A stretch of 64,000 nt of DNA. It comes from Roseovarius amoyensis (GTDB lineage: Bacteria; Pseudomonadota; Alphaproteobacteria; Rhodobacterales; Rhodobacteraceae). The stretch is taken from positions 309,553 to 373,552 of the forward strand of contig NZ_QITQ01000002.1 in the NCBI RefSeq assembly GCF_003260265.1, written 5' to 3'. The notes below the pieces were generated by a model, which saw only the letters and a program-made list of their open reading frames with translations, was not told the DNA's origin and did not search any database. The translations under genes and the position numbers were made by a program. This document shows, one piece after another, positions 17,800 through 27,350 of the stretch; position 1 is the first letter of the stretch, and every line of letters begins with the position of its first letter.

Positions 17800-19218
17800 A
17801 TGAAAGATAATGTCCCCGAAAACCGGACCGATGAACCGATCGCGCGGCGCCTTGCGGCCTTCGCGACCGAACTTTCTCCCGGTGATGTTCCGGCGCACGT
17901 CACCGAGCGCGCCCGCCTCTTGATGCTGGATGCCGTGGGCATCGCACTGGCTTCGACTGGCTATGACTTCGCTCATCGGATGCATGCCGCGGTGACCGAG
18001 CTTGGGTCAGGCGGCGACCGCCGTGCGATCGGCTATGGCACCCGGTTGCAACCGCGCGACGCGGCGCTTTTGAACGGGTTCCTGATCCACGGTCTCGACT
18101 ACGACGATACGCATACTCCCGGTGTCATCCACGCAACCGCGTCGGTTCTGCCGGCAGCCCTGACCATGGCGCTGGAAACCAAGGCTACGGGCGAGGACAT
18201 GCAGACTGCCTATATCGCCGGGATGGAGGTCGCGACCCGCCTTGGAACCGTCGCGCGCGGCGGTTTCCACCAAATCGGGTTTCACCCCACCGGCATTGTC
18301 GGCATCTTCGGCGCGATCATCGCCGCCGGCCGCCTGCGCGGCCTGACCGAAAGCCAGCTTGCCGCAGCGCAGGGCATCGCCCTTTCGATGGCGAGCGGCT
18401 CGCTTGAGTTCCTGCAGGACGGCGCCTGGACCAAGCGGATGCACCCCGGTTGGGCTGCGAGCGCCGCGATCATGGCGGTCACGATGGCCAGCCACGGGTT
18501 TGTCGCGCCGAAGTCCGTCTACGAGGGGCGCTTCGGCTTCTTCAACCTATATCTCGGCGAGCGTGCGAAGGACGCTGACCTTTCCGTCGCGACCGCCGAC
18601 CTGGGTCAGACGTGGGAGTTGATGAACGTTGCCGTCAAACCCTTGCCCGCCTGTCACTTCACCCACGCCTGCGCCGATGCCGCCATCGCGCTCCATGAGG
18701 CGCATGGTCTGACGATCGACGAAATCGATGAAGTGGTGGCACTGGTGCCCGAAGAGGTGATCAAGACGGTCTGCGAGCCGCGTGAGTTCAAGATTCGCCC
18801 GCAGAACTCTTACGACGCGCAGTTTTCTATTCCCTACGCGGTGACAAACGGTTTGATCCGGGGCCGCTTCGGGCTGAAGGAGCTCGAGACCGAGGCCTAC
18901 ACCGATGCTGACGTGCTGGCCTTCATGCCAAAGGTTCGCCACGAGGTCGATCCGAACTCGCGCTTTCCGAAATACTATTCGGGCGAGGTTATCGTCCGCA
19001 CGAAGGACGGGCGCGAGTTCTCGCACCGCGAGGACGTCAATCGCGGCGCTTCCGACCGCCCCCTGAGTGCCCACGACATCACGGCCAAGTTCACCGAGAA
19101 TGCCTGCCTGGTCTGGACCGCGGCCCGCGCGGAACGACTGCGCGATGCGGTTCTGGGGCTGGACGACGCTCAGAATCTCGAACCATTCGAACGGCTGCTG
19201 GCCGGATACGCAAATTGA
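17800..19218 (+). CDS. MmgE/PrpD family protein
   Basis: A 472-residue member of the family that contains 2-methylcitrate dehydratase PrpD and cis-aconitate decarboxylase. Visible features are LLMLDAVGIALAST (~42-55), LLNGFLIHGLDYDDTH (~88-103; the HGxDYDDTH block is diagnostic), KRMHPGWAASAAI (~208) and PLPACHFTHACADAA (~283). AAGGA precedes the ATG at 17800. In this operon, with a TRAP importer, CoA-transferase, hydratase and CitE-like lyase, it could dehydrate, isomerise or decarboxylate a branched tricarboxylic or dicarboxylic acid. The exact reaction cannot be read from the sequence. Confidence 0.88.
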   Translation: MKDNVPENRTDEPIARRLAAFATELSPGDVPAHVTERARLLMLDAVGIALASTGYDFAHRMHAAVTELGSGGDRRAIGYGTRLQPRDAALLNGFLIHGLDYDDTHTPGVIHATASVLPAALTMALETKATGEDMQTAYIAGMEVATRLGTVARGGFHQIGFHPTGIVGIFGAIIAAGRLRGLTESQLAAAQGIALSMASGSLEFLQDGAWTKRMHPGWAASAAIMAVTMASHGFVAPKSVYEGRFGFFNLYLGERAKDADLSVATADLGQTWELMNVAVKPLPACHFTHACADAAIALHEAHGLTIDEIDEVVALVPEEVIKTVCEPREFKIRPQNSYDAQFSIPYAVTNGLIRGRFGLKELETEAYTDADVLAFMPKVRHEVDPNSRFPKYYSGEVIVRTKDGREFSHREDVNRGASDRPLSAHDITAKFTENACLVWTAARAERLRDAVLGLDDAQNLEPFERLLAGYAN

Positions 19219-19229
19219 GGGGAAACGAT

Positions 19230-20390
19230 ATGCATGATATGCACGATATGCAGGAAGAAGACCGCATGATGCTGGATTCGGTGGATCGTTTCTGCGTCAC
19301 CGAGATCGACCCGGTCGTCCATGATCTTGAGGCGAAGGACGAATACCCGTTCGAAATCGTCGAGAAGATAAAGGAAATGGGCCTCTTCGGCTGCATCATC
19401 TCCGAGGAATACGGCGGGCTGGGCCTTTCAACCGAGATCTATTCGCAGATCATTGAACGGATCGCACGCTCGTGGATGTCGGTGTCGGGCATTGTCAACA
19501 GCCACCTCATTATGGCATCGGCCGTTCAGCGCGCCGGCACAGAAGAGCAGAAAGCCGAGTTTCTTCCCCGCTTCGCCACCGGCGAACTGCGCGGCGGTAT
19601 TGGCCTGACCGAGCCCGATTGCGGCACCGATCTTCAGGCGATCCGAACCACGGCGAAACTCGACGGCAACCACTACGTCGTCAACGGCACCAAGACGTGG
19701 ATCACCAATTCAAAATACGGCAATTGCATCGCGCTGCTGGTCAAGACCGATCCAAAGGCCGACCCGCGTCACCGTGGTATGTCGCTGCTGATCGCTGAAA
19801 AAGGCGAAGGGTTCAACGTCACCAGGAAGCTCGAGAAACTCGGCTATCGCGGCATCGACACCTGTGAACTCGAGTTCAAGGATTACCGCGTGCCGGCCGA
19901 TCGCCTGATCGGTGGCAAAGAGGGTAAGGGCCTTCAGCAGATTTTGTCGGGACTTGAGCTGGGGCGCATCAATGTCGCGTCGCGCGGCGTGGGCGTTGCT
20001 CAGGCGGCGCTGGATGAGGCGACGAAGTATTCCCAAAACCGCAAAACCTTTGGCAAGCCGATCTGCGAGCATCAGGCAATCCAGCTTCAGCTGGGCGAGA
20101 TGGCCACCCGCACCGAGGCCGCGCGCCTGCTGACGCGATCAGCCGCTCGCGCCTACGACCTCGGCAAGCGCTGTGATATGGAAGCCGGCATGGCGAAATA
20201 CTTCGCTACCGAAGCCGCACTGGAGAACTCCATCGCCGCAATGCGCATTCACGGCGGCTACGGTTATTCCAAGGAATACAACGTCGAACGCCTTTACCGC
20301 GATGCACCGCTCCTGACGATCGGCGAGGGTACGAACGAGCTTCAGCGCATGATTATCGCGAAGCACCAGATCGAAAGGAACCCGGCATGA
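19230..20390 (+). CDS. acyl-CoA dehydrogenase
   Basis: A 386-residue FAD-dependent acyl-CoA dehydrogenase. FAD and substrate motifs are present: GGIGLTEPDCGTDL (~126-139), NGTKTWITNS (~157), QNRKTFGKPICEHQAIQ (~269), and MRIHGGYGYSKEYNVERLYRD followed by IGEGTNELQRMI, whose Glu (IxEGTxE) is the expected catalytic base. The start has the tandem MHDMHDMQ; GAGGGG seven bases before 19230 supports this ATG. It overlaps the CoA-transferase by 4 bp. A methylsuccinyl-CoA-like or other branched short-chain substrate would fit the neighbours, but this is inference. Confidence 0.93.
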   Translation: MHDMHDMQEEDRMMLDSVDRFCVTEIDPVVHDLEAKDEYPFEIVEKIKEMGLFGCIISEEYGGLGLSTEIYSQIIERIARSWMSVSGIVNSHLIMASAVQRAGTEEQKAEFLPRFATGELRGGIGLTEPDCGTDLQAIRTTAKLDGNHYVVNGTKTWITNSKYGNCIALLVKTDPKADPRHRGMSLLIAEKGEGFNVTRKLEKLGYRGIDTCELEFKDYRVPADRLIGGKEGKGLQQILSGLELGRINVASRGVGVAQAALDEATKYSQNRKTFGKPICEHQAIQLQLGEMATRTEAARLLTRSAARAYDLGKRCDMEAGMAKYFATEAALENSIAAMRIHGGYGYSKEYNVERLYRDAPLLTIGEGTNELQRMIIAKHQIERNPA

Positions 20391-21559
20391 GCCTTCCCCT
20401 GGACGGTCTTCGCGTCCTCGCGGTCGAGCAATATGGCGCCGGACCTTTCGGGACCCAGCATCTCGCCGATCTGGGTGCGGAGGTCATAAAGATCGAGAAC
20501 GCCGAACATGGCGGCGAGGTCGGCCGTCTTGTCGGCCCCTACTTTTTCGGCGAAGGCGACAGCCACTTCTTCCAGGCGTTCAACCGAAACAAGAAGTCCA
20601 TCACGCTGAACCTCAAATCTGAAAAGGGCCGCGGCGACCTGCGCCGTCTCGTCGAAGGCGCCGACGCAGTGTTCAACAACCTGCGTGGCGATCTTCCGGC
20701 GAAGCTGGGGCTGGACTACGCTGCGCTCGGCAAGGTGAAAAAGGACATTGTCTGCTGTCATCTTTCGGCCTACGGGCGCGAAGGCGAACGGGCGGACTGG
20801 CCCGGCTACGACTACCTGATGCAGGCCGAGGCCGGGTATCTGTCGGTCACCGGCGAGCCCGGACAGCCGCCCTCGCGTTTCGGCCTTTCGATCATCGACA
20901 TGATGACCGGTACGATGTCCGCCCTCGCGCTCGTTTCGGCCGTTCTCGGCGCGCGCAAGAGCGGCGAAGGCCGCGATATCGATACGTCGCTTTATGAAGT
21001 CGCGATGCATAACCTGAGCTACCTCGCCACATGGTACCTGAACGAAGGCGTGAACACCGGACGTCACCCCCGTTCCGCGCACCCGTCCCTGACGCCCTCG
21101 CAACTCTACCAGACGCGCGACGGCTGGGTGTTCATCATGTGCAACAAGGAAAAGTTCTGGGGCGCCCTTTGCGACGCGATCGGCAAGCCCGGGTGGAAAA
21201 CCGACGACCGCTTCGGTGACTTCAAATCCCGGCTCGAGAACCGCGATGCACTGACCTTGGCGCTTGACGAAGTGCTGTTGCAAGACGACACCGAGGCCTG
21301 GATGAAGAAATTCGGCGGCAAAGTCCCGGCGTCTCCCGTTCACGATATCGGATCGGCCCTCGATGCGCCGTTCGCGCAGGCGCGCGGCACCATCGTCGAT
21401 GTGCCCCATCCTTCGCGCGGGACGATCAAGACTTTGGCCTGTCCGATCCGCTGTCCGGGCGAGACACCGCCGCTGCAACCCGGCCCGGCGCTCGGTGCCC
21501 ACAACGACGAGTACCTGGGATCGAACCTCGACAAGGAGGAAAGGGAGAGCATCAATTGA
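20387..21559 (+). CDS. class III (CaiB/BaiF) CoA-transferase
   Basis: A 390-residue family III CoA-transferase. Conserved elements are LDGLRVLAVEQYGAGPFGTQ and LGAEVIKIEN at the N-terminus, FNRNKKSITLNLKSEKG (~66), LSAYGREGERADWPGYDYLM (~127-146), where the Asp of GYD matches the catalytic Asp position in the family, and DIDTSLYEVAMHNLSY (~195). It would activate the imported acid to its CoA thioester, using succinyl-CoA or acetyl-CoA as donor. It overlaps both the upstream dehydrogenase and the GntR gene by 4 bp. Confidence 0.92.
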   Translation: MSLPLDGLRVLAVEQYGAGPFGTQHLADLGAEVIKIENAEHGGEVGRLVGPYFFGEGDSHFFQAFNRNKKSITLNLKSEKGRGDLRRLVEGADAVFNNLRGDLPAKLGLDYAALGKVKKDIVCCHLSAYGREGERADWPGYDYLMQAEAGYLSVTGEPGQPPSRFGLSIIDMMTGTMSALALVSAVLGARKSGEGRDIDTSLYEVAMHNLSYLATWYLNEGVNTGRHPRSAHPSLTPSQLYQTRDGWVFIMCNKEKFWGALCDAIGKPGWKTDDRFGDFKSRLENRDALTLALDEVLLQDDTEAWMKKFGGKVPASPVHDIGSALDAPFAQARGTIVDVPHPSRGTIKTLACPIRCPGETPPLQPGPALGAHNDEYLGSNLDKEERESIN

Positions 21560-22329
21560 CTCGTTCCGAAAAGACATCGCGTTTCGGCGGTCGGACACGC
21601 TATGCCGTTCTTGCCGAAGCGTTGCTGGAAGACATCCAGGCGGGCCGCTATCCGGTCGGCAGCCTACTGCCGCCCGAGACTGAACTGTGCCGCGAGTTCG
21701 ATGTTTCGCGCCACACCGTGCGAGAGGCGCTTCGACGTCTTGTTGATCTCGGGCTGCTTCACCGGCAGGCGGGGATCGGTACCACCGTTCGCGCGGACCG
21801 GATCGCATCGCGCTATGTCCAGGTGGGCGAGAACGCCTCTGATCTGATGCGCTACGTGCGTGATGTGAAGCTGCGGATCACGCAATCCGAAAAAGTGACT
21901 GCCCAGTCCGATCTTGCCGAACTGATCGGATCGCCCGTCGGAAAGAGCTGGCTGCACCTTTCCGGTGAACGATTCCTCGCCAGCAGCCCCGATACGCTGG
22001 TCGCCCTGACCGAGATCTGGATTGCGCGGCGCTTCCACGGCATCGCCGACGGTTTGGTAACACCCTCAGAACCGCTCTATTCGCTGATCGAGAAAGAGTA
22101 CGGCATCACGACTTCCGAAATTCTACAGAACATCGAGGCGGTCTGCCTCAGTGACCAAGCCGCGCGCAGGCTTGGTACAGACCGCGGCGCGCCGGGCCTT
22201 CGTGTGTCACGGACCTACGTTTCGTCCGAAGGCGAAAGCTATGAAACGGCGATTTCGCTGCATCCCGCGGACCGGTTCAGCTACTCCACCACGCTGCGCG
22301 TCGAGACCCGCGCACCGGAAGAGGCATGA
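21556..22329 (+). CDS. GntR-family (HutC/UTRA) transcriptional regulator
   Basis: A 257-residue regulator. The N-terminal winged helix spans ~15-78, with LPPETELCREFDVSRHTVRE and ALRRLVDLGLLHRQAGIGTTV. From ~95 on the sequence fits a UTRA effector domain, with SGERFLASSPDTLVALTEIW and ESYETAISLHPADRFSYS. The effector is probably the operon's substrate or a CoA intermediate. It lies within the operon (ATGA overlaps on both sides), so it likely autoregulates through the palindrome at 14372-14385. Confidence 0.9.
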   Translation: MTRSEKTSRFGGRTRYAVLAEALLEDIQAGRYPVGSLLPPETELCREFDVSRHTVREALRRLVDLGLLHRQAGIGTTVRADRIASRYVQVGENASDLMRYVRDVKLRITQSEKVTAQSDLAELIGSPVGKSWLHLSGERFLASSPDTLVALTEIWIARRFHGIADGLVTPSEPLYSLIEKEYGITTSEILQNIEAVCLSDQAARRLGTDRGAPGLRVSRTYVSSEGESYETAISLHPADRFSYSTTLRVETRAPEEA

Positions 22330-23522
22330 ACAGCCCCTGGGTCGTCCTTGGCGTAACGCTCGCCATTCAGGCCATCACTGCCGCAGCAGCGTTGACCGGC
22401 CCCGTTCTCGCGCCCGACATCGCCGGGTCGATCGGAATGCGGGCCGCCCTTGTCGGCGTTCAGGTTGGGATCATCTACGGCGCCGCAGCGATTTCCAGCC
22501 TGCTTTCGGGCGGCCTGGTGCGCCGGTTCGGCGCCGTCCGTCTCAGTCAGATCGCGCTTATCCTCGTCGCTGCGGGACTGGGTGTGTCGCTCGCCGGGAC
22601 CGCCCCTGCTATCGCAGCGGGTGCCGGTCTCATAGGGTTCGGATATGGCGTCGTGACGCCCGCCAGTTCACATCTGCTCGCGCAAAGCACGCCCCGCCAT
22701 CGCATGGGCCTGGTTTTTTCCCTGAAGCAAACGGGCGTGCCGATCGGCGGTGTCCTTGCCGGTCTTGCCTTGCCACCCCTTGCGCTTGTGTTTGGCTGGC
22801 GCAGCGCGGTTGGGCTGACCATCGCAGCTTGCATCGGGATGGCCCTTCTGGCGCAGATAGTGCGCAATGGTCTTGATGGCGACCGCAATCCGGGCAAGGG
22901 AATGCGGATGCTGCAGGCGCTGAAGGACATCTTCGCAGATCCCGCGCTGCGCCGACTGGCGTTCGTCTCCTTCGTGTTTGCCGCTATGCAGCTGATCCTG
23001 ACGGGATATCTCGTGACCTTCCTGACAGAGGCGCGCGGCCTGTCGCTTGCGGTGGCGGGAACAATCATGGCGATCTCGCAGGCGGCGGGCGTCGGTGGGC
23101 GTCTTGGCTGGGGCTGGTGCGCCGACCGTTTCCTCGGCACCCGTCCGCTGCTTGCCATCATCGCTGCTCTTTCGGCTATTTGCTCGGCCCTTTTCGCGAT
23201 CGAGGCGGGAAACGGTGCCGTCTTCTTGATCGTCATTACCGCCGCCGTCTTTGGCGCGGCTGCCATTGGGTGGAACGGTGTATTCCTGGCCGAGGTCGCG
23301 CGCATAGCCCCCAAAGAAAGCGTCGGTGCGGCGACAGGCGCCGCGCTTTTCATGACCTATGCCGGTGTCGTCGCGGGCCCCCCTGCCTTTGCCGTGATCG
23401 TTTCCCACGCCGGTTTCGCCGTCGCCTTCACCGCAGCCGCCGTCATCATGGCGGCGATGTCCCTCTTCCTCTTCTTCGGCGGTACCGGCCGAGAACGCCA
23501 AATCAGCGAGACACCTTCATGA
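22326..23522 (+). CDS. major facilitator superfamily transporter
   Basis: A 398-residue protein with about 12 hydrophobic segments. MFS signatures include SGGLVRRFGAVRLSQIALI (loop 2-3, ~59-77) and KQTGVPIGGVLAGL (TM5, ~132), with a related loop at GRLGWGWCADRFLGTRPLL in the second half. It overlaps both neighbours (ATGA junctions). It gives the operon a second transporter besides TRAP, perhaps for uptake of a related acid or export of a by-product. Confidence 0.88.
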   Translation: MNSPWVVLGVTLAIQAITAAAALTGPVLAPDIAGSIGMRAALVGVQVGIIYGAAAISSLLSGGLVRRFGAVRLSQIALILVAAGLGVSLAGTAPAIAAGAGLIGFGYGVVTPASSHLLAQSTPRHRMGLVFSLKQTGVPIGGVLAGLALPPLALVFGWRSAVGLTIAACIGMALLAQIVRNGLDGDRNPGKGMRMLQALKDIFADPALRRLAFVSFVFAAMQLILTGYLVTFLTEARGLSLAVAGTIMAISQAAGVGGRLGWGWCADRFLGTRPLLAIIAALSAICSALFAIEAGNGAVFLIVITAAVFGAAAIGWNGVFLAEVARIAPKESVGAATGAALFMTYAGVVAGPPAFAVIVSHAGFAVAFTAAAVIMAAMSLFLFFGGTGRERQISETPS

Positions 23523-24325
23523 ACACTGCACGTTCCTTCCTTTTTGTTCCCGGTGACCGACCGGACCGTTTCGACAAGGCCGTTGCCGCTGGCTCTGACT
23601 GCACGATCCTCGATCTCGAGGACGCGGTGAACCCGTCCGATAAGCACGCGGCGCGACAAGCGGTAAAGGCATGGCTCGATACCGGCAACCGCGCTGCGCT
23701 GCGCATCAACCCGCCCGGTACCGAGTTTTACCAGGACGACCTCGCCCTTGTCTCGCACCCGAATCTGACGGCGGTCCTGCTTCCCAAGGCCGAAAGCCCT
23801 GACGAATGCCGCGCGATCCTGTCCCGAATGAACGATGGCATTTCCCTGCTGCCGCTGATCGAAAGTTCCACGGGCGTTCTTCGCGCAGCCGAGATCGCCG
23901 CCGTCCCGGGCGTCGCCCGTCTGCTTTTCGGAAGCGTCGATTTCATGACCGAGTGCGGCATCACCGACGACACATGCGGTCTGCTTCACGCGCGCAGCGT
24001 GCTCGTGCTGGCGTCCACCGCCGCCGGGCTTGCCGGTCCGGTGGATGGCGTGACGCTGGCGCTGGACGATGACGACCAACTCGCGGCGGATTGCGCCGCG
24101 GCGCGCGGACTGGGCATGGGCGGCAAGCTGTGCATCCACCCCCGGCAGGTCAAGGGCGTCAACGCTGGCTTCTCTCCGTCCGATGGCGAGATCGAACAGG
24201 CACGTCGAATCGTGACTGCTGCCGAAGAAGCAGGCGCGAAGGGCGCGATCCGTCTCGACGGCAAGCTTGTGGACATCCCGGTCGTCGTTCGCGCCCGACG
24301 CCTGCTGGAACAAGCCGGAGGCTGA
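23519..24325 (+). CDS. CitE-like CoA-ester lyase (HpcH/HpaI aldolase superfamily)
   Basis: A 268-residue CitE-family TIM-barrel enzyme. Key stretches are RSFLFVPGDRPDRFDKA at the start, CTILDLEDAVNPSDK (~27-41), ALRINPPGT (~60-68, substrate Arg), LLPLIESSTGVLRAAEIA (~107-124, metal Glu) and RLLFGSVDFMTECGI (~134-148, metal Asp). Members cleave malyl-, methylmalyl- or citramalyl-CoA. In this operon citramalyl-CoA or methylmalyl-CoA cleavage to pyruvate/glyoxylate plus a short acyl-CoA is the best guess. It overlaps the MFS gene by 4 bp and is followed one base later by the MerR-like gene. Confidence 0.88.
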   Translation: MNTARSFLFVPGDRPDRFDKAVAAGSDCTILDLEDAVNPSDKHAARQAVKAWLDTGNRAALRINPPGTEFYQDDLALVSHPNLTAVLLPKAESPDECRAILSRMNDGISLLPLIESSTGVLRAAEIAAVPGVARLLFGSVDFMTECGITDDTCGLLHARSVLVLASTAAGLAGPVDGVTLALDDDDQLAADCAAARGLGMGGKLCIHPRQVKGVNAGFSPSDGEIEQARRIVTAAEEAGAKGAIRLDGKLVDIPVVVRARRLLEQAGG

Positions 24326-24326
24326 A

Positions 24327-24701
24327 ATGGACGTTGACGTCGAAACCATCAACCGTGCGCCGCGGGGTTTTCAAGGGACCTGCAGGCGTCATGGCCTCAC
24401 GCCCCGCGCATTGCACTCCTACGCGCCGCAAGAGGTCCTGGCGCCGAAGCACGTTACCCACGACCGGGAATTCGACGCGCGCCAACAGGTGCGCATCGAA
24501 CTCGTCCTCAAGTGGCGCTCCCATCGCTTGAAGCTCGAAGAGAACCGCCAACTTATCAACCCGTGTGACAACAACGGGCCGGAAGCGCAGGCTGCGCGCT
24601 GGCTTGAAGTGCTCCGCGGGCAAAGCCACTATCCGCGCGCCGAACGTGAGCGCCGGGATATCAACATCGACCTCATCGGAGACGAAGCCGCCCATGTCTA
24701 A
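24327..24701 (+). CDS. divergent MerR-family regulator
   Basis: A 124-residue protein. GLTPRALHSYAPQEVLAPK (~23-41) lines up with the MerR helix-turn-helix consensus GLTPRALRYYE..GLLxP, and LVLKWRSHRLKLEENRQLIN (~59-78) with the conserved LKGRxLGxSLEEIRxLL wing/helix. Several normally invariant positions differ (RYYE reads HSYA, G of KGR is W, LEEI reads LEEN), and the hydrophobic-heptad C-terminal helix is weak, so DNA binding may be impaired. It is one base from the lyase stop and overlaps the methyltransferase by 8 bp. Confidence 0.6.
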   Translation: MDVDVETINRAPRGFQGTCRRHGLTPRALHSYAPQEVLAPKHVTHDREFDARQQVRIELVLKWRSHRLKLEENRQLINPCDNNGPEAQAARWLEVLRGQSHYPRAERERRDINIDLIGDEAAHV

Positions 24702-25392
24702 TCCAGTTCTCGACGCTATCCTTTCCGAACTGAACGGCGCGCGCTGCGTTCTGGATATCGGCTGCGGCGCTGGCGGCCTCGCCCGTGCCCTTACCGCACG
24801 CGGATTCGACGTTGAGGGCATCGACCCCCAGTCAGAGGCAATCGACCGCGCTTGTGCGCTGGTTCCAGACGCGACCTTCCACGTGGCTTCCGCCGCCGCA
24901 CTCCCTCATCGGGAGAACAGCTTCGATGCCACCGTCTTTCTGAATTCGCTACATCATGTGCCGGTACCGGACATGGACGCGGCGCTGTCCGAGGCGGGCC
25001 GCGTCACCCGGCCGGGCGGGCTCGTTGTCGTCGTCGAACCGATGGCCCAGGGTCCACTCTTCGAGGTGCTGCGCCCGATCGACGACGAGACCGAGATCCG
25101 GGCCGCAGCGCAGGCCGCGATGGATCGCTTCACGTTGACTGCCGCGACCAACCTGCGTTTTGACCGGGTGTCGCACTACGCCGACATGGAGGCATTCACC
25201 GCCTCCCTCCTCGCCGGCGACCCTACCCGCGCCGCCGCCATCGAGGCCAACTTGAAAACCCTGAGCGCCAGCGTCGCCCGCCACGGCGAGCACCAAGACG
25301 CCGGCTTTACACTTGTTCAGCCCATGCTCCTTCGAAGCTTCAGGCGGCGTCCGCAATTGAAATCAGGTGAGGCAGGGTCGAGGCTGAGATAA
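24694..25392 (+). CDS. class I SAM-dependent methyltransferase
   Basis: A 232-residue methyltransferase. Motif I CVLDIGCGAGGLARAL is at ~18-33, followed by FDVEGIDPQSEAID (acidic end of beta-2), FDATVFLNSLHHVP (motif IV/post) and GRVTRPGGLVVVVEPM (~104-119). The substrate is unknown; small-acid methyltransferases such as trans-aconitate methyltransferase have this layout, an interesting parallel to the MmgE/PrpD neighbour but no more than that. Last gene of the operon; it converges on the MacB-like gene 11 bp away. Confidence 0.82.
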   Translation: MSNPVLDAILSELNGARCVLDIGCGAGGLARALTARGFDVEGIDPQSEAIDRACALVPDATFHVASAAALPHRENSFDATVFLNSLHHVPVPDMDAALSEAGRVTRPGGLVVVVEPMAQGPLFEVLRPIDDETEIRAAAQAAMDRFTLTAATNLRFDRVSHYADMEAFTASLLAGDPTRAAAIEANLKTLSASVARHGEHQDAGFTLVQPMLLRSFRRRPQLKSGEAGSRLR

Positions 25393-25403
25393 TCGATGAT
25401 TTC

Positions 25404-26612
25404 TCATTGATGGCGCAAGGCTTCGATCGGGTCCAGACGTGCGGCACGACGCGCGGGGAAATATCCAAAGATCACTCCTACGGCGGCCGAAAACAGGAAT
25501 GCAATCGCCACGATGACCGGGTCCGGACTGAACGGAATGGCCATGTAGTTGGAGGCAACCGCGGCAAGCCCAAGGCCCAGCAGGATGCCTATAATGCCAC
25601 CAATCATGGAAAGCACGATCGCCTCGACCAGAAATTGCAGCAAAACCTGATTGGCGGTGGCACCAACAGCCAGCCGAATGCCGATTTCGCGGGTGCGTTC
25701 GGTCACGGACACGAGCATGATGTTCATGATCCCGATCCCCCCGACCAGAAGGCTGACGGCCGCGACGGCGGATAGCAGGCCGGTCAGCACATCGGTGATC
25801 CCCGTCAGCATTGACGCCATCTGCTTCATGTCGCGCACATTGAAATCGTCTTCCTCACCGGTGCCGATGCGGCGGCGTTCGCGCATCAGCGCTTCGATAT
25901 CGGTCAGGGTGCGATCCGTAGACACGGTGGTGGCGGCGGCCACATAGATCATCGTGATATCCGTTGACCCTGTGATCCGGCGTTGAAACGCCTTGATCGG
26001 CATCAGTACGATATCGTCCTGATCCGAGCCGAAACTGGAGGCCCCCTTGGCCTCGAGCAGGCCGATCACTTCGCAGGTTACATTTTTGAGGCGTATTTTC
26101 TCGTCAATCGGATCGGTGTTGCCAAACAATTCCTGACGCACCGTTTCGCCGATGATGCACACGGCTTTGCCCGAGCTTTCCTCGGTAGGCAGAAAACTAC
26201 GCCCCAGCACAACCGGCCAATCGACCACGTCGAGATACCGATTATCGGTGCCGGCAACGGACGTGCGAGTGTCCTCGGTGCCGTAAACCGCGTTCAGGCT
26301 GGTCTGATTGTAGGGGGCGGCGGTGCGCACGCTGGAAAGCTGATCAATCAGCGCCTCAACATCCTTGGCATCCAGCGCCGCCGAGACGGAATTGTTGCCC
26401 GGCCCCATCTGTCCAGCACCGGGCATGACCATCAGCACGTTTGTGCCCAGCTTGGCCACATCCGCCGTCACCTGGTCCGAGCTGCCTTGCCCGACCGTCA
26501 CCATGGCGATCACGGCGGCCACGCCGATGACAATGCCCAGCACCGTCAGAATCGAGCGCAAGGTGTTGCGAAAGATGGCCTGGATCGCCAGGCGGATCGT
26601 TTCCCAGATCAT
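25404..26612 (-). CDS. MacB-like ABC transporter permease (FtsX/MacB_PCD)
   Basis: A 402-residue permease with one N-terminal transmembrane segment ([20 protein letters not shown], ~20-39), a periplasmic core domain (~45-270) and three C-terminal FtsX-type segments ([31 protein letters not shown] block, then [18 protein letters not shown] and a last helix before [17 protein letters not shown]). It lacks the ATPase, which is encoded by the upstream overlapping gene. Such MacAB-type tripartite systems export peptides, macrolides or siderophore-like compounds. Substrate unknown. Confidence 0.9.
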   Translation of the reverse strand: MIWETIRLAIQAIFRNTLRSILTVLGIVIGVAAVIAMVTVGQGSSDQVTADVAKLGTNVLMVMPGAGQMGPGNNSVSAALDAKDVEALIDQLSSVRTAAPYNQTSLNAVYGTEDTRTSVAGTDNRYLDVVDWPVVLGRSFLPTEESSGKAVCIIGETVRQELFGNTDPIDEKIRLKNVTCEVIGLLEAKGASSFGSDQDDIVLMPIKAFQRRITGSTDITMIYVAAATTVSTDRTLTDIEALMRERRRIGTGEEDDFNVRDMKQMASMLTGITDVLTGLLSAVAAVSLLVGGIGIMNIMLVSVTERTREIGIRLAVGATANQVLLQFLVEAIVLSMIGGIIGILLGLGLAAVASNYMAIPFSPDPVIVAIAFLFSAAVGVIFGYFPARRAARLDPIEALRHQ

Positions 26613-27349
26613 GCGCTGTGCCTTTCGTGGCCGAAGACTTCGGAGGGCGGTCCGTCGCGTTCGATCTGGCCATCGACCATCCAGATCACCCGCTGGGCGT
26701 AAGTGGCCATGTCTTCCTCGTGGGTGACCATGACAATGGTGATGTGGTCGCGTTCGTTGAGCAGCTTCAGCAACTCCATGATTTCCAGCGAGAGTTTCGT
26801 GTCCAGATTGCCCGTCGGCTCATCCGCCAGAATGACCTGGGGATTGCCGACCAAAGCCCGGGCAATCGCTGCGCGCTGCTGCTGGCCACCCGACAATTCC
26901 GATGGATCGTGGTGTTCGCGCCCCTTCAGCCCGACCTTTGCCAGCGCATCCAGCGCCTGTGCGCGTCGCTCGGCGGCGGGAACGCCCTTGTAAATCAACG
27001 GCAATTCCACATTTTCCAACGCAGAGGTGCGAGGCAGCAGATTGAACCCCTGAAACACGAACCCCAGGTAGTTGCGGCGCAGGATTGCGCGCTGGTCCTT
27101 GGTCAGATTACCGACATGCACGCCGTTGAACAGGTAATCACCGGTGGTGGGGCTGTCGAGACAGCCGATCATGTTCATCGCCGTCGATTTGCCCGACCCG
27201 GACGGCCCCATGATCGCCACGAACTCTCCCTTTGTGATCGACAGACTGACCCCATCCATGGCGCGCACTTCTGCTTCGCCGTGGCCGTAGGTCTTCGTGA
27301 TGTTGCGCAGTTCGATAACGGGCGCACTCGCATCCTTGCTATCGGCCAT
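26609..27349 (-). CDS. MacB/LolD-type ABC transporter ATP-binding protein
   Basis: A 246-residue ATPase. Walker [10 protein letters not shown] (~53-61), Q-loop [11 protein letters not shown] (~95), signature [15 protein letters not shown] (~153-167), Walker [13 protein letters not shown] (~173-184) and the switch His in MVTHEEDMA (~213) are intact. This is the separate ATPase of the MacB-like permease, with which it overlaps by 4 bp. It starts one base after the adaptor gene stop, so all three are one unit. Confidence 0.94.
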   Translation of the reverse strand: MADSKDASAPVIELRNITKTYGHGEAEVRAMDGVSLSITKGEFVAIMGPSGSGKSTAMNMIGCLDSPTTGDYLFNGVHVGNLTKDQRAILRRNYLGFVFQGFNLLPRTSALENVELPLIYKGVPAAERRAQALDALAKVGLKGREHHDPSELSGGQQQRAAIARALVGNPQVILADEPTGNLDTKLSLEIMELLKLLNERDHITIVMVTHEEDMATYAQRVIWMVDGQIERDGPPSEVFGHERHSA

Positions 27350-27350
27350 C

